DNA from: Alloascoidea africana | Taxonomy: Eukaryota > Ascomycota > Alloascoideomycetes > Alloascoideales > Alloascoideaceae | Direction of reading: 5' to 3' | NCBI GenBank assembly: GCA_030581615.1 | Contig: JAKTTT010000020.1 | Coordinates: 186,001-250,000 of the forward strand | DNA: 64,000 bases | Shown here: in pieces, positions 21,117 to 32,600 of the stretch | How positions within the stretch are numbered: the first letter of the stretch is position 1 | How the letters are laid out: every line of letters starts with the position of its first letter | The notes under the pieces: generated by a model | The model's database searches: none | What the model was told of the DNA's origin: nothing | What the model saw: only the letters and a program-made list of their open reading frames with translations | Made by a program: the position numbers and the translations under genes

Positions 21117-23458
21117 ATGAGTACATCTCTGGAAAATGCAGACAAGGAGTACAGTACCGTTATTGTAGATCTAGTTTGGGACGACTTAGATCTGAACAAA
21201 ACAGGCTCTGTAGGTATCAAAATACAAAGCTGGTCCAACAACCTACCATATTATACTAGACCCGAGAGAACTGACCGAGGCACTAACTTTTCTTCTAGAT
21301 CAGATGTGATGATTTTATACCATTAATAGATATTTTAGAGTCAAGACTACGCCTGCCCTCCAATACTATTCTATCAGAAACTGCCAGACATGAGGTGGAA
21401 CAGTTTGCCAGCCAAAATGTGGATTTGGAGATTACGAGACAAGAGTTTCAGGTATTGTTCGATAGACTCAGCAGTGTACCTAAAGGTACCTTTCAGAAAC
21501 TTCGATCGTGGCCTGCCTCTAAGATTAGAAGGCGGTCATCAGTTGGGGATACTTACAAGAATAGGCAAGAGTCCGATGGGATAAAACGAGGAATACTTGG
21601 GGAGATTCCTCCTAACAGAGTTGATTCCCAGGAGAGTCGAGCTCAAATCGACAAAGATAGGAGAACTTTGTCTTTTCCCTTATCAAAACCCAAAAAATTC
21701 AATAGCGAATTCCCCACAAGCTTTAGTGTTCCTTCTGACCACGACAATGGTTTTAAATCATTATCCCTAAATGCCTCTTTGAGTTCAGACCATTTGATAT
21801 TTCAGAACAGACCTGAAAAACAAAATCTGCTTCAGCATAGGAAAACTGATTCTGCTGTGTTGGATGCGGAGATTCAGTATCGTGACAAACTGATTGAGTC
21901 CCTCCAGTCAGAACATGATCAATTAACTGTAATGCTAGAAGGGCAAACCAGACACGTAGAGCGGCTTGAAAGAGAATCAATGAACAATCTACGGTACATC
22001 GCTAGAATTGAGGCAGAAATGGAGGCACAGCAACAAAAACACAAGATGAACGAGTACTCGTCTGACAGAAAGTTTACGCCGATATTATCTCCTCCAAGGG
22101 AAAGCTCGAGACTGGTAGATGCGGCAACGAGTGTCACAGGTGAAGATGATAGATTGAGATCTTTATCTCCGCTTTCAATTCACTCTGGGATTGCTATAAA
22201 TGAATCAATTGATTCAGAGCCATCTTTTATCCAAAAAATATCGCCTTTCTCATCCTCACTTCAACAGAATAAACTTGAAAGCTATATTCAGTCAACTTCC
22301 GACAATGAGCAGGCTAATCAACATCTCTCATTCCAACTGGATATGGAAGACATTAGAACAAAGACCGAATCTGATAAACAAGCAATTCAGATCTTATCCT
22401 ATCAAAATGAACTTTACAGCGCTAAGATAAATCAGCTCAGTTCCGAATTGGCAAAGTTAACAAGAAGCTTTAAACAACTGAAAAGTTCCAGTCCTGCATT
22501 CAGAAGGGAGACTAAAGGGAAAGCGAGGAGAAGGAAAAGTGCTACAATCTTTAAAGGAGGCAAGTTCTCAAGGCGAAAGAGTGGCCGTAAAAGCAGGAAA
22601 AATTCCAGGAGCAGAGATGAGAATAGCACTGATGATTTCAACCTACAATCTGATGATGACTACGAGCGAAATGGTGAATTACTATCATATTTGGGCACTT
22701 CAGCCGTTGGAGCAACCCCAACACATAGAAAGAGAAGTTTCAAGATTGGAAAACGTTCGCGTAACCCGTCGTCAAGTATGGACGAATCTTCGTTCTCTCT
22801 GAGAGCAAGACATGTAAGGAGGTCTGCGTCGACCAATACTAAGAGAAGTTTTAGTTTCAACAGCACAGGGACAGGCGATTCTTCTTTTGACCTCGACTCA
22901 GAATTTTCAGATCTCAGCGCAATAAACACAGATGACGAGAGAAATTGGAATGAATTGACAAAAGGACAGTTTGGGAATCTCAACGTACAAAAAACTAGAG
23001 CTTGTGAAGACCAGTTTGAAGATTTGTTGGAGGAAAATGAAGAAGAAGACAAGAGCGAAGAAGGTGTAGACAATGGACTCAAAAGGGATGAGAATTTAGG
23101 CGCGGCAAACGATTTATCGTTGAGTGAGGAGTTGTCAAAATCTCTGAGTGGTTTAAAAGGTAACAAATTGAACAAAAACATTAATCAAGAGCTGCATTCA
23201 CCCAGTTTCTCACCAACTAGTCCTGAAGATGAAGAGGAAAATCACCAGCCACTACTCCATCTACATTTGACTTCAAACGATCAGCTTGATAGTAACACTA
23301 GAACTTGTCTTAGTGACACCTCCCCAGGGACCAGCAGAATACCAAATGATGGAGACAAAATAGATAATCAGATGGAGTATCCTACCTTTTCCATCAAGAG
23401 TCTCATAATCTTGTTTTTTGTTGCCTATGCACTGCAGTACTTCCTGCCCAGTTTGTGA
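21117..23458 (+). CDS. Tail-anchored coiled-coil protein with EF-hand-like N-terminus (possible Mps2/KASH-like)
   Basis: I join exon 1 (21117-21209) to exon 2 (21299-23458), giving 750 residues. The 89-nt intron has donor GTAGGT, a CACTAAC branch site and TTCTAG acceptor. The join creates a textbook EF-hand loop, DLNKTGSIRCDD, at residues 25-36, followed by a degenerate second helix pair; unspliced sequence gives no such loop. Then come a predicted coiled coil near 195-250, a second near 345-400, an Arg/Lys/Ser-rich stretch near 435-475, acidic low-complexity sequence, and one hydrophobic segment within the last 25 residues, so the protein is tail-anchored. Layout and N-terminal pattern recall S. 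cerevisiae Mps2 and fission-yeast Kms proteins, which join the nuclear envelope or spindle pole body. That identity is inference from architecture. The tail beyond the membrane is only a few residues, shorter than a classical KASH peptide. Confidence 0.65.
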
Positions 23459-23889
23459 CATGTCGATTTCATTTTGTGTGGTTAACGGTTAAAAAGCATT
23501 GCTTTATTTGTGCTTTCGTTTTTTATGGGGGATTTTTCTTACTCAAGAATCTGTTGCAATTTTTTTGTAAGCATCAGCATTACCTTGATTTAATTCTTTT
23601 AACCCCTAATTCTTTCATGGATATGGTCCATCACTGTATCAGATGTTTTAATACAACGTAAATGATAATTCGGTAAATAATTGAATGATAACCAGAGCGC
23701 TCAATAGCAAACATGTAGATGACATCCTCTTCCATTAGTCAAAAGATGTATATCACCGATTTGAATCAATGCTAGCTATTGCTACGTGAAAATGCTCCTG
23801 ACTCTTCGCCAACTTTGTATTTACTACTAACAAGTTCTACCCCATATTTCTCTGCAATTATTCGGTCTGCTACATCTTCCGATAAAAAT
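23459..23889. other. Convergent intergenic region
   Basis: About 430 bp between the stop codons of the coiled-coil gene and IFA38. It is T-rich, as expected of two 3' ends. Nothing else is seen. Confidence 0.5.
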
Positions 23890-24993
23890 TTACTTTTGTT
23901 TCGCCAATCTCTCAGCTTTTCTCAAGGCTCGTCTTCTAATATCTTGGTGCATTTTCAAATTTAGCTTGACGGCCAGTTTGCTATATACACCAACAGTATT
24001 TTCTATCCACCAATGCATCAGAGCGTGAGTCCAAAAAGGAGTTGACGTGCCATACTTTTCTTGGGCTCCACTTCTTTTCCCTACACTACCAAGAGCGGAC
24101 TTGACAAATGCCTTTGGAGTGGGAATCGTAGCTGACGATCTTCTAATCTTTGACATTGCAGAGGTCACAAGATAGGAAATAATAAGCTCAACATCAACAT
24201 GGTCAGCTTCTAATTCTGCAGTCAACGCACTGCTCCACTGCTGCAAAAAGGCTTTTGAACCTGAATATGTTGCAAGAAGTGGGCTTGGAATGAGACCTCC
24301 AAAGCTTCCCATGGTCAAAATCAGACCGTTCTGTGAGTAACTTGCGCGTCTATTCGCCTTGACACTTTCGATAATTACCGGAGCCACAACCTTGGTAATT
24401 TTCAAAGTTGCCGTATTGTTGATGGTTATGATGTTCTGAAGCTCTTTATCATCTGTTTCTAGGAAGGGAACTGGAATTGAATGAGACTGGCCAACATTGT
24501 TCACAAGAATTGTAACCTTCAAGTCGTTAATGATCTTTGCGAGAGATGAATAGTTCGAATCCGCATCTGTTGAAACATCTATTGCCAAGATTCTGGTATC
24601 GACTTTATATTTGCTGCCTGAATGATTATTCGATTAGCTAAGAAACCCGGACATAGTGGTAAGAAACTTACCAATCTCTTCAGCCAAGGCGACCAATTTG
24701 CTCTCTGTTCGGCTAACAAGGACAATACTGAATCCTTTTTGAGCCAGCTGCAAAGCATATTCCTTTCCAATTCCATCGCTAGCGCCAGTAACAACGGCCC
24801 AGGAACCGAGCTGAGACCCATACTTTGAATAGTTTGTGGAAGGTAAAATGAAAATGTCAAAAAGAACGGCTCCATATCCGAGAACAACAAAAGTAGCCTT
24901 TATCACGCCAACGAAGAGAAGAATAATAGCTATAGTTGAGAAAACCGACGAGTCTGCAATCTCATCGAGCCACAGTTGAGTAATACAGGCCAT
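23890..24993 (-). CDS. IFA38: Very-long-chain 3-ketoacyl-CoA reductase (Ifa38)
   Basis: Exons 24993-24672 and 24617-23890 join across a 54-nt intron (GTAAGT..CAG) to give 349 residues, against 347 in S. cerevisiae Ifa38. The enzyme carries out the first reduction of the elongase cycle in the ER, making 3-hydroxyacyl-CoA with NADPH for sphingolipid fatty acids. An N-terminal membrane segment at about 18-45 precedes the Rossmann motif [12 protein letters not shown]. Also visible are LVNNVGQS, the catalytic Ser in MGSFGG and YSGSKAF with the catalytic Tyr and Lys. The C-terminus is lysine-rich and could act as ER retrieval signal. The intron falls directly after the EEI of the cofactor-binding fold. 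The start codon is only 146 bp from the stop of the upstream same-strand gene. Confidence 0.9.
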
Positions 24994-25139
24994 GTTTTTC
25001 AATGATATTGTATGGAATGGGGCAGAGTGGAGATCTAGAACTGGTATAATCAACAAAACGTTACCCAGCCTTCCAAGGAAGACCAATACTGAAAAACCTA
25101 CTGTACAATTATAACCACTATTCACCAGGGAAGACAAAT

Positions 25140-26592
25140 CTATTTTACATCGAAATGTGTCTGTCGTTCCAGCTGATCATCAGCTAATCGAACTCTTAAT
25201 CCTGCTTGATGCATTTCTCGCTCCAGCCTCCTGAACTGATTTTCCAAGTCAAACTTTTTGAACTGCAACTGTAAGTCTGACTGTTCAACATTATCAAAGT
25301 CGACCCAAAGCTCTTGAAGGTTGCTGCTGATTTTAGGCGTTATTGAGAAAAAGGGTATCCAAGGGGACTTTAGCGCGGGTTGACCAACTCCCTGATGCTG
25401 CATGGAGGAGCTTAAGTTGGATGGTTCTCTTCGTGGAGTGTTACTTTGGTATTTGTAGCTGGCAGCGGAACTGCCGTACTCAGTACCTGGTTTTGAAGAA
25501 CCGCTACCGGCACCTGTTGGAGTTGGAAATCCAGAGTTGTTTGGAGACTGTCTATAAGGAGATCGCGTAGAGCCGGGATAATAGGATCGATGATGTGAGC
25601 CATGAGGATAAGATGAGCTGGCCTGTGGCCTAGAAGATGGGTATGGATACTCTGATGCAGAAGAACGATAGTAATCTTTCTCTCTCTCCGGTTCCCTTTC
25701 GTGGATGCTCTCTGAAGGAGACGTACCCTGATAGGACTTTCTATAGTACCCATGGTCATGATCGTAATCTCTTCGAGATTGTGAAACGGCGTACTGCTCG
25801 CCTGCTCGATCATAGTACCCACTTCTCGATGGATTCTTTCCATATCCTGACGATGGCTCAGAATACTTGGGAGGATATCGACCATACGAGGAATATCCAC
25901 TGGACCCTGATGCGCTTTGATATCTTTGACTGTGAGGAGGAGTCCTTGATACTGATCGTGATTCTGGTCTTGGCTTTATATCTGAAATCATCCCCGACGA
26001 TGGATGTGCCCCTACATCTTGTCGGGATCGCGAACTACTAAAGTTATTGCTTAAAGGGGGTATTGTATCCAAATTCTTCAAACCTTGAGTTCTTGCTCTG
26101 TCACCCTCTTCTCTTTCCAAATGAACTCGGGAATCAGGTGAACGAGGTCGTGAATTTGAACCTGATGGAGATCTTGACCTTGGTCGTCCTTGGTAGTATT
26201 CACTGTACATGTAGTAATCTCGATCACTTTCTCTTTCTCGGGAAGGCCTAGGTCCTGCGATGGTGGGCGATTCATAGTATCCAGAGTATCGCCCTCGGCT
26301 GCCACGATACCCCCCAGGTGCTCTTTCAGCTCTGTCTCTGTAATAATAATCTTCTGGTACATGCTCAGCTCGATAAGAGTCATAGGAAGGGCGTTGATAA
26401 CCACCTGGTGGGTATCTATCTCTACTCTTCTCATCGTAGTCACGTCTATAGCCTCGATAGCCATATGGAGGCGAAGGAGTCTTTCCACGGCTTCCGCCAT
26501 AGCTATAGCAATCTTTGAGTTAGTAATTATTGTAAGTATACACCTTTTGGTCTCTTGGAGATTTTTTCTTACCGTGAATCTCTGTCTCCCAT
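25140..26592 (-). CDS. Arg/Ser/Tyr/Gly-rich low-complexity protein with C-terminal helical domain
   Basis: A 20-nt first exon (26592-26573, encoding MGDRDS plus part of Arg) joins exon 26502-25140 through a 70-nt intron with GTAAGA donor, a perfect TACTAAC branch site and TATAG acceptor. The product is 460 residues. Residues 1 to about 370 are disordered and rich in Arg, Ser, Tyr, Gly and Pro, with repeated YRGYR, SRS and RDYY motifs, like RNA-binding or splicing-associated low-complexity domains. The last 70 or so residues change to a charged amphipathic helical region containing [19 protein letters not shown], probably a coiled coil. I see no RRM or other named domain. A nuclear RNA-related role is a guess from composition. 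The first exon is supported by the strong branch site and by the otherwise missing start codon. Confidence 0.65.
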
Positions 26593-27149
26593 TATTGTCT
26601 TGAAGCTTGGTGGTTTAAAATTAGTGATGGTGTACACAAATAATTCTGGTGCTGAAATGTACGCAAGCGCGTATTTATGGGTAGTTAGAAGAAACTTCAA
26701 CTTGTGATTTCAACGATTGGAAAACTGTAAAACAATATTCAGGTTATTGGTATTTAATATGAAAGCTTGCCTAGCTGTTATATTGGAACTGTAAGGGTTC
26801 GGACATTGACCAGTCCGAATCCATAACCGTCCAGATGGAGCATCTGGTCTGATACTTTCTAGAGGCTTGACTTACATGTCACACTGATTTACTCATAGCG
26901 AGACGAAACTGAGCATTCTCAGCAATCTCTCAACTTTGATAAGGATAAGTTCACACACGCTGAGGCAATTTTTTTGTTTCTTAGTTTTCAAGAAGCTTTC
27001 CATTAGATTTGAGACTTAAACGTTTGAGGCGATTCCACTCTAAAATACAGGGCTGGGCTAGCAGTAGCTTCACTGGAACATATGATTCTTTGCCAATGAG
27101 CAATAGTATTATCATGCACTTTGTTAGTTTTATTCAGTATGCTATGTAT
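26593..27149. other. Intergenic region between CDC6 and the Arg/Ser-rich gene
   Basis: About 560 bp containing the CDC6 3' end and the promoter of the Arg/Ser-rich gene, both minus strand. A GCGCGTA patch lies near 26670. No other feature is seen. Confidence 0.45.
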
Positions 27150-29204
27150 TTAACTATTTTTCTCGAGAAGCTTTCTTAGCATCTCGATCTCCCCAATTCC
27201 ATTCATCAAATCTCCAACTTTGTAATTTCCAGTTATCTCCATTCCATTCGCACTATGCTTTTTAACTATTCCTCTTCTTCTAGTTCCCTGTGCTGCTGTA
27301 AGAGTGACTAACCCAAGAGACTCCAGTGACTCTAAAACTTCTTGAAACTCAGCTTCCGTTAGCATTGGGATAAGCTTATCCCTTGAAACCAGTGAGTAGT
27401 AAAGATCATAAAGCTGTGATAAAGTCGTTCTTTTAGTGGCAGCATTGCTGAGAGAGCTTTTAACAGATGATATTGATAGATGATCATTATTTTCGCAATT
27501 AGACAGGCAACACAAAATTGCCTTTTGCTGAATATTCAGCTTTGAAAACTTTGAAGAGGTTGTTGCAAATGTTGATGAACACACCTTGACAATGTGAATA
27601 ATACCAACTTTGGGGGCATTTTCCAGAGTCAGCTTCGAGAATGAATTGGCGCCAGACAAAAGCCAGGATGGAGAGTTTATTTTTGGATCTTCTTTAACAG
27701 TATCAGGCTTATCAGCGAATGCTTCGGATGGTTTTCGCAATCTTCTTCCACCTTTCTTTGGAGGAGTTGCAGCTTTCCTCTGCATCAACTCTTCCATTTC
27801 AGAGTCAGGGTCGGAACTAAGCCCTTCAGCATTTGGAGTGTTCTCTTCGATAAGTGGGAGCGGCGCCATTTTCAGTTTTGCTTCTTGTTCTACAAGAGAA
27901 ATCGCCCTTCTACAAATGTCAAAGGCTTTTCTCAAGTCTCCTGTGTTTGATGCCGTTTTTCTTGCACACAATTGAATAGCTGCCGGATGAAATAAGCTAG
28001 CAGAGCTTTTCGCATCACCGCTCTTCTCTTGGTCACACAGTAATGAAAGTCTTTCGAGTATTATTCTTGAAATATCGTTGGCATTATAAGGTAAAAATTG
28101 AATGACTTTAACAGATTGTGCAGGAAGGCTACTACCGCTTTTCATCCTTAGTCTCATGACAAAGCTTGAGCCTGACAATTTATCAGTCAGGTCTAGTGTA
28201 TTCGCAATGCCCACCAATACTAGTTTTGAATTCGGAGTAGCATTTGCCCACTCAAATAGATCCAGCAGTACCTGTTGAGACTTTGTTAAAACCGAGTCCA
28301 GCTCATCCAGAAATAAAAGAAATGATGAAATTTCACTAGAAGAATCTGTGAATATTGATTCCAAAAGCTTTTTGTAAGAAACATTTCTTCCTCGGGTATT
28401 TTTAGGCTCTGCGAGGGTTTGATTCGAGTCAAGCATGCTAAAGTATATTGTTTCGTACAGACTTTCAGGATTAGACAAAGTCATACAGTTAATATTGACA
28501 ATTCCAATCTTTTTGCTTTCATTGAATAACCGTATGCTTGCTTCTCCATGGTGCTGGCCATCATTCGACCTTTCATTCTTGTTCAAACCTTTTGTGATTT
28601 CATTAATAACGCGACTCACAAACATTGTTTTTCCTGTACCTGGAGGACCTGTAACATAGCAACTTCCAGACTCTTGTTTAGAAAATTTAGATTCCAAAAA
28701 AGCACGAAACTCTTGAATTTCAGAGTCTCTACCACTGGGTGAGGTTGCGGCAGCAGCACACCCTGTTGTGAACAGGGACTTTGCTCTTGTATAGATAGAA
28801 TTTACGGGAAGGGTAGATGAAACACTTTTCCCATTATAAGGTGGAGGGGATTTGAAAGGAGATTTGTGTCGTGTTGCAGTGGGGGTTTGCCTAGGCGTGA
28901 GAAGTTGAACATTATTTCTAGACCTGTTAGAAGCTCTGGTTGATCTTCTCGTAGGTGTTGTAAAATTATTCTTCACTTCCTCTTCCTTTACAATCTTGTT
29001 TTTCCTCCGCTTCTGTTTAAGCGGAGTCTGAGGTGGACTCTCAATACCTGGAGATGGACTTGGACTGGGAAGCGGTATCAAGACCACTTCGTCGTCAGAA
29101 TTGTTATCCAAGCATTCCACTTGATCCTCTAGATCGGGAGAACTCCTTGCTTTCTTGAATCTATTAGGAAGGGAAGAAGATGCTCTGGTTCTCTTTCGAA
29201 GCAT
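27150..29204 (-). CDS. CDC6: Replication licensing AAA+ ATPase Cdc6
   Basis: The 684-residue protein loads the MCM2-7 helicase onto ORC-bound origins in G1. The AAA+ core shows Walker A GPPGTGKT near residue 185, Walker B LLFLDELDSV near 301, sensor-1 VGIANTLDL and a C-terminal winged helix with HSANGMEITGNYKVGDL. The disordered N-terminus is rich in SP/TP sites (SPSPSPGIESPPQTPLKQ), the expected CDK phosphorylation and degron cluster, beside basic KQKRRK for nuclear import. It is longer than S. cerevisiae Cdc6 (513 aa), mainly through the N-tail and an insert before the winged helix. The frame is open 47 codons further upstream from a TTG, but the ATG before LRKRTRASSS is preferred. ORC1 is excluded by the lack of a BAH domain. 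A MluI box lies about 105 bp upstream. Confidence 0.88.
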   Translation of the reverse strand: MLRKRTRASSSLPNRFKKARSSPDLEDQVECLDNNSDDEVVLIPLPSPSPSPGIESPPQTPLKQKRRKNKIVKEEEVKNNFTTPTRRSTRASNRSRNNVQLLTPRQTPTATRHKSPFKSPPPYNGKSVSSTLPVNSIYTRAKSLFTTGCAAAATSPSGRDSEIQEFRAFLESKFSKQESGSCYVTGPPGTGKTMFVSRVINEITKGLNKNERSNDGQHHGEASIRLFNESKKIGIVNINCMTLSNPESLYETIYFSMLDSNQTLAEPKNTRGRNVSYKKLLESIFTDSSSEISSFLLFLDELDSVLTKSQQVLLDLFEWANATPNSKLVLVGIANTLDLTDKLSGSSFVMRLRMKSGSSLPAQSVKVIQFLPYNANDISRIILERLSLLCDQEKSGDAKSSASLFHPAAIQLCARKTASNTGDLRKAFDICRRAISLVEQEAKLKMAPLPLIEENTPNAEGLSSDPDSEMEELMQRKAATPPKKGGRRLRKPSEAFADKPDTVKEDPKINSPSWLLSGANSFSKLTLENAPKVGIIHIVKVCSSTFATTSSKFSKLNIQQKAILCCLSNCENNDHLSISSVKSSLSNAATKRTTLSQLYDLYYSLVSRDKLIPMLTEAEFQEVLESLESLGLVTLTAAQGTRRRGIVKKHSANGMEITGNYKVGDLMNGIGEIEMLRKLLEKNS

Positions 29205-29606
29205 TTCTGTGGTGACACGAAGGTGATGGAGGGAAAAGATGAAAGAAAAAGAAGAGTGAGAACGAGAGAACGAGAGAGCGAAAAGTAGGGAAGAGACATA
29301 GGATTCGCGACGCGTTGGAAGCCCACCCATTGCCCGATTGGGCAACCAAACGCCAAAGCCTCGGCGCGTCTGTTTCAGGCAATCTCGTTACCCGGATCGG
29401 AAACATAACAACGACAACATGCTTAATATACATAACATGCTCAACATGGCTCGACAGCCCGATTTTTGACTCAGTTTCCCCGACCACAGCCTCCCACCAC
29501 CAAGATCCCACGACCAGGCCCAGGACCACTACAACACAAAAGCACAACATTCACAGAGCAGCACCAACACCAACCGGAGGAAGTGGAGAATGTTTCTTTC
29601 AGAATA
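29205..29606. promoter_or_regulatory. Divergent promoter region of CDC6 and SNT1
   Basis: This 402 bp region separates the two start codons and is GC-richer than most promoters here. It contains a perfect MluI cell-cycle box and a second partial GCGCGT near 29364. Frames across it are composition artefacts. Confidence 0.55.
29310..29315. promoter_or_regulatory. MluI cell-cycle box (ACGCGT), likely MBF site
   Basis: The palindrome ACGCGT is the core site of MBF (Mbp1-Swi6), which drives G1/S genes including CDC6 in yeasts. It sits 106-111 bp upstream of the CDC6 ATG and about 290 bp upstream of SNT1. The functional link is inferred from the motif and the gene. Confidence 0.6.
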
Positions 29607-32600
29607 ATGGCAAGCAAACCTTCAACCTCTCTGCCCTCTTCCTCCTCCAAGTCCTGCCAGATGCCATCGTCCCGGATCTCGACGACGTCTAATTCGTCGT
29701 CTACCCCTGGTGCTAGTTCGGATGCCCTCGTAGGGCATAGCAAATCCTCATCTGGCTCGACAAAGCCTATAGTGTCGACATCTAACTCTACCAGCAGTAT
29801 CAAGAAGAAAGTGCCTCCTACTGGGCCCAGCTCCCAAGTCTCTAGTCTCCATGCCCACCGTCCTTCGTATTACGTTTCCCACGCTCACAGAGCAGCTTAT
29901 TACCAAGATCCTAAGCGACAAGAAGTTTTAGATCGCGATCGAGAGCGCAGAGAACGAGAGGCCGCCGAATACAAGAAAAGGAGAAACCTTACTAGTTCTA
30001 GTTGTAGTGGAAGCGGCAACTCTAGTGCTAGTTCGGCAAAACTACCTTCATCATCGTCTAGTAAAGCTCTCGATACTCGAAGTCCAACTACATCTGTTGT
30101 GCAAAAGGTATGCTTGACTATGAGTATTTTCTTCTTTACAATCTTTTCCTCCTGACGATTAACCATCATTTTTACCGTTATTTATCCAGACATCGACGTC
30201 CCCAACTAGATCCAGAAAATATTCCGATCCATTCCCTTCAAGCTCGACGACAACCAATACAAGGCCAAGTTCCTCATCTTTTTCTCCGCCCACCGGCCCC
30301 AGTGCACTTTCCCGACAATACCTTTCTAGACGATCACAGTTTGACAAATATTCTGGCTCGAGCTACAGCTCTGTTCATAACCCAAATGTGTCTCCTCCAC
30401 ATTCAACCTCCCATAGTTATAGGGCGTCCTCACCTTATATGAGCAACCCTCATTCGCAACCTTCCCCTCCTCCCCCACCGCCCGCTCCCTTGCCGCCTTA
30501 TGCCTACTCCAAGCCAAGTTCAAGAAGAAGAAACAGTCCGTCATCTGTTTATAGACGTCCAAGTTATGATTTTGACCCTGTGGGAAGGTATTGGGACAGA
30601 GATCGAAGCCACAGTCGAGAGAGGGAGAGGGAACGAGACAGGAAAAGAGACAGGGATAGGGACAGTCTTCGAAACTGGGATCCCAGAGAGAGAGACCTTC
30701 GAGAGTCATGGGAACGAGATCGAGACCGAGACCGAGGCCGAGACCGTGATCGTGATCGTGATCGTGGTCGCGATCGTGATCGAGAAGGGAGTCGCGATTA
30801 TTACGAAAGAGATGGAAGGTATCGAGAACGGGATAGTGATAGAGAATGGAAAAGCAGAACAGTGCAAACTTCAAGTTGCTCTGCGGGCCCACCCTCTTCT
30901 TCAGATGAAAAAGATTATCGTCGACCAGAGTTTGTGAAAAGCAGATATACATCAAAGGAACGGGAAAAGGATAAACTTTACTCAACTGGTGGAATGCCAG
31001 TCTCTAAAAAGGACTGGAGCACTTCTCCCAAAGTGTTAACGTCAACAGCTTCTTCAGCTGATGATAGCACAAGCCGTAATCATCTGCGTCATCTTTCAGA
31101 TAGCAGCACATCAAGCTCAGTTATCCAGCCTGTGACAGTAGGTAGCGACTCCAAGGGGATTAAAAACAAAGTCGACGAACAAAAGAAAAAGAAACAGGAA
31201 GGTATCGTAAATCCTGGAAAAGATCTCCGAACAGCCATTTCTTCCCCATCTACCTCTATTGTTTCTTCTGCTTCTGAGTCTTACACGCCTCGCTTATCCC
31301 CAACTTTACTATCGTTGAACAAGCCAGTTTCAAAAGAGGAATCAGATCATTCATTTTCTCAAAAGTCTATAGGAAAATCTTTGTCTCAAAGCTCAAAGCA
31401 GCCTTCTGAATCTCAAAGCAAATCAGAAATTGATACCTCGAATAAACAGAACAGCCAGAACACTACACCAGAAATTATCAACAGTAGTTTTTTTGAGAAC
31501 AGAGGAGCAAAATCAGATCAAATAATTCAAAAGCTCCCCACGCATTTAGATGATTCCAAACTCAAGCAGAATAGGGATGCAATCAATGATGTTATAGAAA
31601 AGAGTACAGAACAATCCAATTTGTCGACGAGGAAGGAGGCTGACACGATCCCGAATCCACATTCTCCCCAAAAGTCAATTGATACTGACGATTCAAAGAA
31701 CCTTGCACAAAAAGAAGAAGTGTCATATTCCAACAAGCATTCTGTGACTAAAGCATTTCCTGAGGATGATCACGAAAACCTACATAATACGTTGGTAACG
31801 ACTCCGGCGCAAGATGATACAACAGAGCAACCACAAACACGAAGTAACAACTCTCTGCTACCCAAGAAAATCGAAGCAAGGGAAACGGATGCAACAACGC
31901 TCAAACAGGATAATGAAGTTTGTTCTATTAATGGGGTGAAATTGGATGAAATTAAACACAACCAAATCCAAACTCAACTTCCAAACGACAATGACGGATC
32001 TAGTAAAAACCAAAGCAATTCGGAAATTGAGGTTACAAACTCAGCATCTGGTTTGAGCAAAGCGCTTACTAGATCATCATCTTCGACATCTGTTCCTCAG
32101 TCTAGCAAGCAGCTGGATTCTACAAGTCAAAGCAACACAAGTAAAAATATAGATTCAAATGATGTGGAAATGGCACACGAAAGTAATGATGAAAACACAC
32201 AAGTCCCCCCTTGCATTAGTGAACACCAACAATCTGTGAGTCCCAGCAATAAACCTAAAGTTTATAGTCCAAATAATGAGGTTTTCCCAATGAACCGATT
32301 AGACTATGAGATGTACCTCATAAAGGAGTTGGCAGTAGATTCACGACGATCAAAAATGAAATACCTTAACCTGGAACCACTCAAGTCCTTCTCGCAATAC
32401 CCTTTCTTTAATCGCAATTTAGCAGCTCATAAGGTATATCGAAAACAATTTTGTTGTCGGCAAATTGCATGCCTGTTTCACCATGATCAAGAGAAAAAGA
32501 AATATCTGTCAAAGAAATTTTTAAAAATGTATCAAAGCTGGGAATGTTATTGCAAATTACTCGAAGAAACAACAGGAGATGAGAGTCTGTTATTGCCAAA

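Noticed and set aside
26078-26500. 140-codon minus frame overlapping the Arg/Ser-rich gene
   Set aside because: It is the +1 shadow of exon 2. The spliced frame has the consistent Arg/Tyr/Gly composition.
17400-28230. Recurring string CCCACCAATACT seen in several genes
   Set aside because: In THI20 and CDC6 it is the complement of codons for Val-Leu-Val-Gly; convergent codon use rather than a shared element.
29205-29345. N-terminal extension of CDC6
   Set aside because: It starts at TTG or an ATG with a hydrophobic Phe/Ser-rich segment unlike any Cdc6, and it covers the MluI box.
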